From an uncultured Collinsella sp. (GTDB lineage Bacteria > Actinomycetota > Coriobacteriia > Coriobacteriales > Coriobacteriaceae): 28,837 nt of DNA. The notes beneath the pieces were generated by a model. It was not told the origin of the DNA and ran no database searches. It saw nothing but the letters and a program-made list of their open reading frames with translations. Below, piece by piece: positions 1 through 5,651 of this stretch. The position numbers and the translations under genes are program-made. The stretch spans positions 1 through 28,837 of the forward strand of contig URGG01000015.1 in the NCBI GenBank assembly GCA_900547345.1, in the 5' to 3' direction. Position 1 is the first letter of the stretch. Each line of letters begins with the position of its first letter.

Positions 1-300
1 GCCCGGATGCGACACTGAAGTGAGTGTCCATCCTCGCAGTATCCGGTTCTCAAGGTGCACGCCCCGCGGCTGATCCGGTCCGACCGGGCCGCGCGGCAAG
101 GAGATATATTGCCAGACCGCGAAGCTCTGTGGGACGTCAATTCCACTCTTCACAAGTCCTACACAACATATTGCTTTCTATAGGTAATAGAAAGACTGGT
201 GCGGATCTTCCGCACGTATCAGATGATGACCCTTTGGTTCAGGAATATATAGAGATCGGTCACCTGTAAGTGTTTATCTACCCGCGCTTTTAGCAATGTA
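1..300 (-). other. gene-free region with inverted repeats; possible rRNA-operon leader
   Basis: No convincing coding region is present here. Read on the minus strand, positions 60-1 contain CCTTGAGAACCGGATA followed by a G/C-flanked hairpin (arms 5-15 and 23-33 with one bulge). This resembles the conserved TTGAGAAC-GGATA segment of actinobacterial rRNA leaders and 16S-23S spacers, so an rRNA operon may begin just left of the window. Further inverted repeats lie at 174-194 (CTTTCTAT/ATAGAAAG) and 199-215 (GTGCGGA/TCCGCAC). No clean -35/-10 pair was found. The rRNA assignment is inference from motif resemblance only. Confidence 0.3.
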
Positions 301-315
301 AACCGCGCTTCAGAT

Positions 316-351
316 AAAAAGAGGGAGCGCCGCCACAACGCGACACTCCCC
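316..351 (-). terminator. Rho-independent terminator of the infC-rpmI-rplT operon
   Basis: On the minus strand, about 20 nt after the rplT stop, an 11-bp stem (GGGAGTG...CGCTCCC plus an inner 4 bp) with a 6-nt loop is followed by CTCTTTTTA. This is a standard intrinsic terminator and closes the ribosomal operon. Confidence 0.8.
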
Positions 352-371
352 TAGCGATTCAAGAGAATCTA

Positions 372-731
372 TTAGGCCTCGAGAGCCTTCTTGGCGATGG
401 TAGCCAGCTCGTTGAAGGACTCGATGTCCTCGTAAGCCATCTGAGCCAGGACCTTGCGGTCAAGCTCGATGCCGGCAACCTTCAGGCCGTGCATGAACTG
501 AGAGTAAGAGATGTCGTTCAGGCGAGCAGCAGCGTTGATACGAGTGATCCAAAGAGAACGGATCTCGCGCTTCTTGTTGCGGCGATCACGATACTGATAC
601 TGCAGGGAGTGCTGGACCTGCTCTTTAGCATGCTTGTAAGTACGCGAAGCGGCACCGTAGTAACCCTTCGCACGGTGCATAACGGTACGGCGCTTCTTCT
701 TGGCGGCAACAGCGCGCTTAATACGTGCCAT
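372..731 (-). CDS. rplT: 50S ribosomal protein L20
   Basis: A 119-residue protein of the usual L20 length, with the family's basic N-terminus (MARIKRAVAAKKKRR) and the segments GYYGAASRTYKHAKEQV and RDRRNKKREIRSLWI. L20 binds 23S rRNA early in 50S assembly, and in Firmicutes it also represses its own operon by binding the infC leader. The start is preceded by TAGGAG at good spacing. It is the last gene of infC-rpmI-rplT, 46 bp after rpmI, and is followed by an intrinsic terminator. The assignment is secure from sequence and gene order. Whether this L20 controls the leader described at 1576-1744 is inference. Confidence 0.97.
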   Translation of the reverse strand: MARIKRAVAAKKKRRTVMHRAKGYYGAASRTYKHAKEQVQHSLQYQYRDRRNKKREIRSLWITRINAAARLNDISYSQFMHGLKVAGIELDRKVLAQMAYEDIESFNELATIAKKALEA

Positions 732-777
732 GTTCTATCAACTCCTAGACGGTAAAACGAAAAACGGGAACGCGAAC

Positions 778-969
778 TTAGGCGAGACGCGACTTGATGA
801 CCTTGCGGTCGGCAGCGGCAATCTCGGTCTCCTGACGGAAGCCACGCTTACGCTTGGTGGACTTCTTGCTCAGGATGTGGCTCTTGAAAGCCTTGGCGCG
901 CATAAGCTTGCCGGTACCAGTCTTGCGGAAACGCTTCTTGGTGCCGCTGTGGGACTTCATCTTAGGCAT
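778..969 (-). CDS. rpmI: 50S ribosomal protein L35
   Basis: A 63-residue, very basic protein starting MPKMKSHSGTKKRFRKTGTG, which is the L35 signature, and of normal length (64-66 residues in most bacteria). It is a component of the large ribosomal subunit. The ATG is preceded by AAGGAG with 6-nt spacing. It sits between infC (32 bp upstream) and rplT in the conserved bacterial order, so the three are very probably cotranscribed. Confidence 0.97.
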   Translation of the reverse strand: MPKMKSHSGTKKRFRKTGTGKLMRAKAFKSHILSKKSTKRKRGFRQETEIAAADRKVIKSRLA

Positions 970-1001
970 GAAATACTCCTTAATCGGTTACAGAACACTA
1001 G

Positions 1002-1556
1002 TTACTTGGTATCGCTTGCCGCTTTATCCTCATCGAAGGCGCCTTTAATCGGGGCGAGCAGCATAAGCATGTTACGGCCTTCCATCTTAGGCTTGGACTC
1101 GACCGTAGCGTAAGGCTTGAGATCCTCGGCGAGACGCTCGAGAACGTTAAGGCCCTGCTCCGGGTGAGCCATCTCACGGCCGCGGAACATGATGGTGATC
1201 TTAACGCGTGCGCCCTTCTTGAGGAAACGCAGAACGTGGCCCTTCTTGGTCTCGTAGTCGCCAACGTCGATCTTGGGTCGGAACTTCATTTCCTTGACCT
1301 CGACCTTGGACTGGTTCTTACGAGCAGCCTTGGCCTTCATGGCCTGCTGGTACTTGAACTTACCGTAGTCCATGACCTTGCAGACCGGCGGCTCCGCGTT
1401 GGGAGCGATCTCGACCAGGTCGAGACCCTGATCGTCGGCGACGCGCTGGGCATCACGGATGGCGAACAGGCCGAGCTGAGAGCCATCGACGCCAATCAAA
1501 CGGCACGAAGATGCAGTGATCTCGTCGTTGATGCGGGTGTCATCAGACTTAGCTAT
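1002..1556 (-). CDS. infC: translation initiation factor IF-3, probable AUA start
   Basis: IF-3 binds the 30S subunit, keeps it apart from 50S and proofreads the start codon. The product has the N-terminal domain (RINDEI near residue 9, VDGSQLGL, AEPPVCKVMDYGKFKY at 55-70) and the C-terminal domain (KEMKFRPKI, FLKKGARVKITIMFRGREM, EGRNMLMLLAP), about 184 residues in total. An in-frame ATG exists at 1569-1571, but it lies inside the GGAGG at 1565-1569 and has only A/T sequence upstream. The codon 8 nt after that GGAGG is ATA (1554-1556), giving (M)AKSDDTRINDEI, which fits the family N-terminus. Non-canonical infC starts such as AUU in E. coli underlie IF-3 autoregulation. The gene identity is certain; the AUA start is a strong inference. 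With the ATG start it would be 189 residues (to 1571). Confidence 0.95.
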   Translation of the reverse strand: MAKSDDTRINDEITASSCRLIGVDGSQLGLFAIRDAQRVADDQGLDLVEIAPNAEPPVCKVMDYGKFKYQQAMKAKAARKNQSKVEVKEMKFRPKIDVGDYETKKGHVLRFLKKGARVKITIMFRGREMAHPEQGLNVLERLAEDLKPYATVESKPKMEGRNMLMLLAPIKGAFDEDKAASDTK

Positions 1557-1575
1557 TTTCCCTACCTCCATTCAT

Positions 1576-1609
1576 AAAAAAATAACCCGGCGCTTCTCAG
1601 CAACCAGGT
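1576..1609 (-). terminator. terminator-like attenuator just upstream of infC
   Basis: On the minus strand ACCTGG (1604-1609) pairs with CCGGGT (1585-1590), with an inner 3-bp GCT/AGC stem and a GAGA loop, followed by TATTTTTTTA (A run at 1576-1582). The T-run ends about 7 nt before the infC Shine-Dalgarno, so this cannot be the end of another gene and is best read as a conditional terminator within the infC leader. Confidence 0.6.
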
Positions 1610-1744
1610 CGTACACATAGACTTCCTCGATTTGAGGAAGGGAATCTAAGTTGTATGACCAGTCAGCTGCTCATTGGCGCCAAAAGGTGGGAACCCTCGG
1701 GTTCCTCTTTAGGGCATTGCGAGAACAACGCCTTGCGAATAATA
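1610..1744 (-). promoter_or_regulatory. structured 5' leader of the infC operon
   Basis: The minus-strand leader upstream of the attenuator carries three more hairpins: 1713-1732 (GGCGTTG/CAATGCC, 6-nt loop), 1690-1705 (GGAACCC/GGGTTCC, 2-nt loop) and 1622-1640 (CTTCCTC/GAGGAAG, 5-nt loop). A possible -10 element TATTAT lies at 1739-1744 with no good -35. In several bacteria L20 binds such a leader to control infC-rpmI-rplT by transcription attenuation. The hairpins are visible; the regulator is inferred. Confidence 0.5.
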
Positions 1745-1773
1745 ACACGTACAGCGCGTTATCACATTACGTA

Positions 1774-1841
1774 CACGAAAAAGGGGCCTTGACCCCCTTG
1801 AACGCTCGCTTGCATGTATGGTGCCCGAGGCGAGACTCGAA
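1774..1841 (-). repeat. duplicated tRNA-Leu 3' end plus terminator (partial copy)
   Basis: Bases 1793-1841 are identical over 49 nt to 1977-2025. They include the last 23 nt of tRNA-Leu (T-loop half, acceptor 3' strand, CCA) and its 26-nt downstream flank. Similarity continues left through a second terminator-like hairpin (1778-1799) to 1774. The copy ends abruptly inside the T-loop, so it is not a functional tRNA. The arrangement resembles the core duplication left by integration at a tRNA 3' end, or a local tandem duplication. Confidence 0.8.
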
Positions 1842-1956
1842 GGGCCTTCGCTTCGCGAAGCCCCGGGCTTCGGGCGCGAGGCGCCCTCGCCACGCTCCGC
1901 TACAAACAGGCCGCAGGCCTGTTTGCTTAACGCTTCGCGCGCTCACGCGAGTTCGG
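1842..1956. repeat. palindrome-rich spacer between the two tRNA-Leu 3' copies
   Basis: About 115 bp without a supportable gene. It contains the perfect palindrome GCTTCGCGAAGC (1849-1860) and a perfect 9-bp hairpin with a 3-nt loop at 1904-1924 (AAACAGGCC GCA GGCCTGTTT). No integrase or transposase fragment is recognisable, so this is either a small REP-like element or what remains of a deleted insertion. Confidence 0.5.
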
Positions 1957-1960
1957 CACG

Positions 1961-1983
1961 AAAAAGGGGGCCGCAACCCCCTT
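1961..1983 (-). terminator. Rho-independent terminator of tRNA-Leu
   Basis: The minus strand reads AAGGGGG, a 6-nt loop, then CCCCCTTTTT, starting about 20 nt after the tRNA CCA end. It is a compact intrinsic terminator. Confidence 0.8.
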
Positions 1984-2025
1984 GAACGCTCGCTTGCATG
2001 TATGGTGCCCGAGGCGAGACTCGAA
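1977..2025 (-). repeat. second copy of the 49-bp direct repeat (overlaps tRNA-Leu 3' end)
   Basis: Identical over 49 nt to 1793-1841, offset by 184 bp. It covers the 3' 23 nt of the intact tRNA-Leu gene and its immediate downstream flank. Confidence 0.85.
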
Positions 2026-2089
2026 CTCGCACGTTGTTGCCAACGGTGGATTTTGAGTCCACTGCGTCTGCCAATTCCGCCACTCGGGC
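2003..2089 (-). tRNA. tRNA-Leu (anticodon CAA)
   Basis: An 87-nt class II tRNA with encoded CCA. The acceptor stem GCCCGAG/CTCGGGC has discriminator A, followed by a D-arm with TTGG. The anticodon stem GTGGA/TCCAC encloses the loop CTCAAAA, giving anticodon CAA, which reads UUG. A long variable arm (CGTTGGCAACAACG) is typical of tRNA-Leu, and the T-arm contains GTTCGAGTC. It lies 39 bp downstream of the transglutaminase-like gene on the same strand and has its own terminator. No convincing separate promoter was found in the short gap. Confidence 0.95.
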
Positions 2090-2128
2090 ACGTAATGCGT
2101 GAGTTAGTTTATCACAGCTTTCTACCGA

Positions 2129-3562
2129 TTAGTCCGAAAATGGAACTTCGATCATTTCGATGAGTTCGACCGTGCGTAGCATCTCGCGCTGACGGCATCC
2201 GCGACCGTCGACCGAAGCCTCACCCATCTGGTTATCGTAAGGGTCCTCGCGCATGCCGTCGAAAGAGGGCTCAAACTCTGCCTGGAATCGATTGTTGGCC
2301 ACCATACGCCACGGGTCGAGATTGCCAAAGTAGTGACGGCGGCGCCACTCCTCCCCCATCCTGCGAGCAGAAGATCCAAATGACACGTCGGCGTTGAGCC
2401 AACCGGTCTGCGGCGTATAGAACTCTGCCCAGTCGTGCGACCCCACCGAATCGGGCGCAACGTACAGGCCGCTCTGCCAACGGGCAGGCACGTCCGCGAT
2501 ACGGCACATGGTGATAAACGTGAGCGCCATAACGCCGCAATCGCCGCGGAGCGAATGCGCGCAGTCATCGGCAATAGATCCCAAAAGCAAGTACGGCGGC
2601 TGATAGCGATAGTCGATATGCTGCGTCAGATAATCATAGATAGCACGAGCGCGATCGAGCGGATCCTCGAGTCCGTCAACAACACCGGCCGTCAGCTGCT
2701 GCAGATACGGCGTGAATGCAATGTGCGGACGGTCCTCAGAAATATCTTCGGGCAACGGCGCGTCCATACACGGATGCGACGGAAGCGCACCCCCATAAAT
2801 ATCGCGATAAGCGGCTTTGATTTGATAGCGATAGGTCACCGAGAATGAGCGATCACTCGAAGAAGACCACGAGGCGGTACGCGCCGAAGCGTTCGCGGGA
2901 GCAACAGCACCCTCCGGCGTCATATCGAGAACCTCGATATGAGACTGTTGACGACAGGCGGCGGCAACGGGTAGCCAAGCGCGAACGGTCTCCCCCTCTA
3001 GAGCGCCGGGGACAGACAAGGACGCCTTAAGCGTAATAACGCGAGTCAATCCGTTTTGCGACTCCATCTCCTTGAGCATCTCGTTGCGCAGTGCTATTCC
3101 GTCCGTAGAATCGGGACGCATGCCGGGGACTTCTTTGGGATATACGCGAAGCGAATCGAGGAAGTTGTCGAGAACGAACAGCTCACCATCGATAAAGCGC
3201 CAGTCAATACGCTTACGGTCAATCAGATCGTTAAACTGCTCCTCGGTAAACTCAGGCCGCTCCTCGCGAATCATCGCAATAGCTCGATCGCGCGACACCG
3301 AAAAATGAAGCGGCGTCTCAAGCATGCGATACCGCTCGGCACGAACGCAGGCAGCAAGCGAGGGATCGGGATTCTGCCCCAAAAGACGATCACAAGCCGC
3401 AACAGTCTGCGTCAAATATCCGGCATCCTTGAGTCGAAGAATCTCGGGCGGCAGTCCAATATCGAGATGACGAAAGTCATTACAGCAAACATCAACAGAG
3501 CAACCAACAGGACCCTCGTCAATAACCTTCCCATCCGAAGGCAACACATTAACAACAGCCAT
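2129..3562 (-). CDS. transglutaminase-like domain protein
   Basis: A 477-residue protein whose C-terminal half holds a transglutaminase-like (papain-fold) domain: RGDCGVMALTF with Cys342, GSHDWAEFY with His376 and NADVSF with Asp392, which forms the expected Cys-His-Asp triad. Such domains act as proteases or amide-bond exchangers; the substrate cannot be told here. The N-terminal about 180 residues are charged, helical in appearance and unrecognised, followed by a beta-rich segment (about 175-250). No signal peptide or membrane segment is visible, so a cytoplasmic location is likely. The ATG at 3562 follows TGGAG at 8-nt spacing; an upstream extension to 3703 would add 47 residues without a ribosome site and is unlikely. 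It may be cotranscribed with tRNA-Leu. Confidence 0.75.
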   Translation of the reverse strand: MAVVNVLPSDGKVIDEGPVGCSVDVCCNDFRHLDIGLPPEILRLKDAGYLTQTVAACDRLLGQNPDPSLAACVRAERYRMLETPLHFSVSRDRAIAMIREERPEFTEEQFNDLIDRKRIDWRFIDGELFVLDNFLDSLRVYPKEVPGMRPDSTDGIALRNEMLKEMESQNGLTRVITLKASLSVPGALEGETVRAWLPVAAACRQQSHIEVLDMTPEGAVAPANASARTASWSSSSDRSFSVTYRYQIKAAYRDIYGGALPSHPCMDAPLPEDISEDRPHIAFTPYLQQLTAGVVDGLEDPLDRARAIYDYLTQHIDYRYQPPYLLLGSIADDCAHSLRGDCGVMALTFITMCRIADVPARWQSGLYVAPDSVGSHDWAEFYTPQTGWLNADVSFGSSARRMGEEWRRRHYFGNLDPWRMVANNRFQAEFEPSFDGMREDPYDNQMGEASVDGRGCRQREMLRTVELIEMIEVPFSD

Positions 3563-3704
3563 ACTAAAACTCCAAGTCACTAGAACGCTTGAAGTCCATT
3601 GTAGCGAGATAAAAAAGAAAGCCCCAATAAAGGAACTCTCAACACCGATAAACGGTACCTCTAAAAATGAATTCAGCCCAGTAACCCTGTAGCGAGTTAA
3701 CAAA

Positions 3705-3797
3705 GGAGGCCCCGTTCACCCGGAGCTTTTCCCATTGCGCGACTTCTGGCAAAGCCAGGTGAGCGCAAGGGAAAAGCGTAGGGTGAACGGGGCCTCC
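3705..3797 (-). terminator. 93-nt nested hairpin after fba (terminator or palindromic repeat)
   Basis: Outer arms of 17 bp (GGAGGCCCCGTTCACCC at 3705-3721, complement at 3781-3797) enclose 9-bp arms (3725-3733/3769-3777), 6-bp arms (3735-3740/3763-3768) and a terminal CTGGC-AAA-GCCAG (3746-3758). It starts 22 bp after the fba stop, which suits termination, but on the minus strand it is followed only by TTTGTT, a poor T-run. It is far longer than a usual intrinsic terminator and may be a palindromic repeat element that serves as one. Confidence 0.65.
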
Positions 3798-3818
3798 GGC
3801 GGGAAGTTAAACCGCTAC

Positions 3819-4685
3819 TTACGCCTTGTTGACGGAGCCAAACTCCTCCATGAGCTCCTTGGTGCGGGCAACGATGTTGTCGCGACCAGGCTTGAGGAGC
3901 TTGCGGGGGTCAAAGCCCTTGCCCTGCTGATCCTTGCCAGCCTCGATGTACTCGCGAACGCCCTTGGCAAAGACGAGCTGCAGATCGGTGTTGACGTTGA
4001 TCTTGGAGATACCCAGGGAGATGGCCTTCTTGATCTGATCCTCGGGGATGCCGGTGCCACCGTGCAGGACGAGGGGCAGGTCGCCGGTCTGAGCCTTGAT
4101 CTCGCCCAGGCGCTCGAAGGAAAGGCCAGCCCAGTCGGCAGGGTACACGCCGTGGATGTTGCCGATACCGCAGGCGAGGAAGTCGACGCCCAGGTCAGCA
4201 ATCTGCTTGCACTCAGCAGGATCAGCGAGCTCGCCGCTGGAGGTCACGCCGTCCTCGGTGCCGCCGATGCCGCCGACCTCGGCCTCGATGGACATGCCCT
4301 TGGAGTGGGCAAGCTCAACGAGCTCCTTGGTGCGGTCGAGGTTAAGCTGGAAGGTCTCCTCGTGAGAGCCGTCATACATGATGGACGTGAAGCCGGCCTC
4401 GATGCACTTGAAGCAGTCCTCGTAAGAACCGTGATCGAGGTGAAGGGCGACGGGAACGGTAACGCCCGTGGCCTCGACGGCAGCCTTGACCATGTCGGCG
4501 CAGACCTTGAAACCGCCCATCCACTTAGCGGCACCAGCGGTGCACTGAAGGATCAGCGGAGACTTGGCCTCCTCGGCGGCCTGGAGAATAGCCAGGGTCC
4601 ACTCGAGGTTGTTGGTGTTGAAGGCACCGAGACCGTACTTGCCGGCCTCGGCCTTCTTGAGCATGTCTGCTGCGTTGACGAGCAT
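3819..4685 (-). CDS. fba: class II fructose-1,6-bisphosphate aldolase
   Basis: A 288-residue zinc-dependent aldolase that cleaves fructose-1,6-bisphosphate to dihydroxyacetone phosphate and glyceraldehyde-3-phosphate in glycolysis and gluconeogenesis. Visible features are GAFNTNNLEWT near residue 20, HLDHGS (82-87, with the catalytic Asp84 and a zinc His85), YDGSHEE, EAEVGGIGGTEDG (134-146), NIHGVYP with His178, LHGGTGIP with His208, and KINVNTD, the phosphate-binding loop. The length is normal for the family. The ATG at 4685 follows AGGAGG; the open frame continues upstream to 4952 but without homology. It is a single-gene unit with a promoter-like region upstream and a large hairpin downstream. 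Tagatose- or other ketose-bisphosphate aldolases are close relatives, so specificity is inferred. Confidence 0.93.
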   Translation of the reverse strand: MLVNAADMLKKAEAGKYGLGAFNTNNLEWTLAILQAAEEAKSPLILQCTAGAAKWMGGFKVCADMVKAAVEATGVTVPVALHLDHGSYEDCFKCIEAGFTSIMYDGSHEETFQLNLDRTKELVELAHSKGMSIEAEVGGIGGTEDGVTSSGELADPAECKQIADLGVDFLACGIGNIHGVYPADWAGLSFERLGEIKAQTGDLPLVLHGGTGIPEDQIKKAISLGISKINVNTDLQLVFAKGVREYIEAGKDQQGKGFDPRKLLKPGRDNIVARTKELMEEFGSVNKA

Positions 4686-4725
4686 AAAAGAAACCTCCTG
4701 TAAGGTTGCTCCGATAACGCCTGAG

Positions 4726-4753
4726 ATTTTACCACGACATACCCGAGCATAAA
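4726..4753 (-). promoter_or_regulatory. candidate promoter of fba
   Basis: The minus strand carries TTTATG (4748-4753), a 16-nt spacer and TAAAAT (4726-4731), about 40 nt upstream of the fba start. The -10 is good and the -35 modest. Confidence 0.4.
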
Positions 4754-4879
4754 CGTTCGTTTGTTCACGAATACCATCCGATTGGACAAATTTTGACCGT
4801 TTGCCCCACAGAATCGACCCACTGGGGAAAATAGCTTGACGATTGAGCGGTCTTCGTGGTTCGAAAGACGGCTTCAAGC

Positions 4880-5563
4880 CTACATCTGCATAAACGGGTT
4901 CTGCATAAGTTCGCGCGCCATCGTGGTCGAATCGCCATGGCCCGTCAAGCAAACGGTATCGGGCGGAAGCGTCTTGGCAAGTTTGGAGAGCGAGCGCATA
5001 ATCGCCGCCTCGTCACCGCCGGAAAGATCGGTACGACCGTGACTGCCCGGGAAAAGCGTGTCGCCCACAAAGGCGATGTTCCCCTGCTCGGTCGCGGCGA
5101 ACAGGACGATGCCGCCCGGCGTATGCCCCGGCGTCTCGATCACCTGCAGGCAGACGTCGCCCACCTCGATTGTATCGCCCTCGGCAAGCAAACGCGTCGG
5201 CTCACCCGGATCGGGCGTCTCGATACCCCACATGGCGCGCTGCTCCTCGATATTTGCGCGAGGTACCGTCACGTCCTTAGCGCACAACTCATATAGTGCG
5301 CTGTCGCCAACGACAGCTCGAACCCCGGCAACCCCGCCAACATGGTCGGCATGACCGTGCGTGCAGACAGAGCCGAGCACGCGCACCTCGGGATGCGCGG
5401 TGCGGATATGCTCCACAAGACGCTCGCCCTCCCACGCCGGATCGACGATTAAGCACTCGTCATTCGAAATCACGGCGTAGCTGTTGGTCTGAATCGGGCC
5501 GTTGACGAGCGCCTCAATCGAAGCCGCGCCTCGGGGTGTCAGGTCCAAAGTCATATCGCCCAT
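4880..5563 (-). CDS. metallo-beta-lactamase-fold hydrolase (glyoxalase II-like)
   Basis: A 227-residue single-domain metallo-hydrolase. The metal motif THGHADH (68-74) is followed by PGHTPG (His147), GDTLF (Asp168) and TGHGD (His209), a complete binuclear-zinc site of the glyoxalase II / YcbL group. These enzymes hydrolyse thioesters such as S-lactoylglutathione or related compounds; the real substrate here is unknown. The ATG at 5563 is 8 nt after AGGAGG; the ATG at 5569 is only 2 nt from it and less likely. It is the last gene of a probable recJ-relA-hydrolase operon. A similar hydrolase lies near recJ/relA in many Gram-positive genomes. Confidence 0.85.
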   Translation of the reverse strand: MGDMTLDLTPRGAASIEALVNGPIQTNSYAVISNDECLIVDPAWEGERLVEHIRTAHPEVRVLGSVCTHGHADHVGGVAGVRAVVGDSALYELCAKDVTVPRANIEEQRAMWGIETPDPGEPTRLLAEGDTIEVGDVCLQVIETPGHTPGGIVLFAATEQGNIAFVGDTLFPGSHGRTDLSGGDEAAIMRSLSKLAKTLPPDTVCLTGHGDSTTMARELMQNPFMQM

Positions 5564-5584
5564 GCGCATACCCTCCTTCTAAAA

Positions 5585-5618
5585 TACGTTCGAGGCACCA
5601 AACGATGCCTCGAACGTA
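5585..5618 (-). terminator. hairpin between relA/spoT and the hydrolase gene
   Basis: A perfect 13-bp stem (TACGTTCGAGGCA/TGCCTCGAACGTA) with an 8-nt loop is followed on the minus strand by TTTTAG and then the hydrolase ribosome site. It may partly terminate transcription after relA/spoT, lowering expression of the last gene. The T-run is short. Confidence 0.55.
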
Positions 5619-5651
5619 ACCAATATCTATGATGCTGAGAGGCTCTCGCAC

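Noticed and set aside
109..183. 24-codon frame starting TTG after AAGGAG near the left edge
   Set aside because: Short, no recognisable product, and on the strand opposite to the likely transcription; the ribosome-site match may be chance.
24..269. 81-codon plus-strand frame at the left edge
   Set aside because: No start-site support or family resemblance; it runs through inverted repeats.
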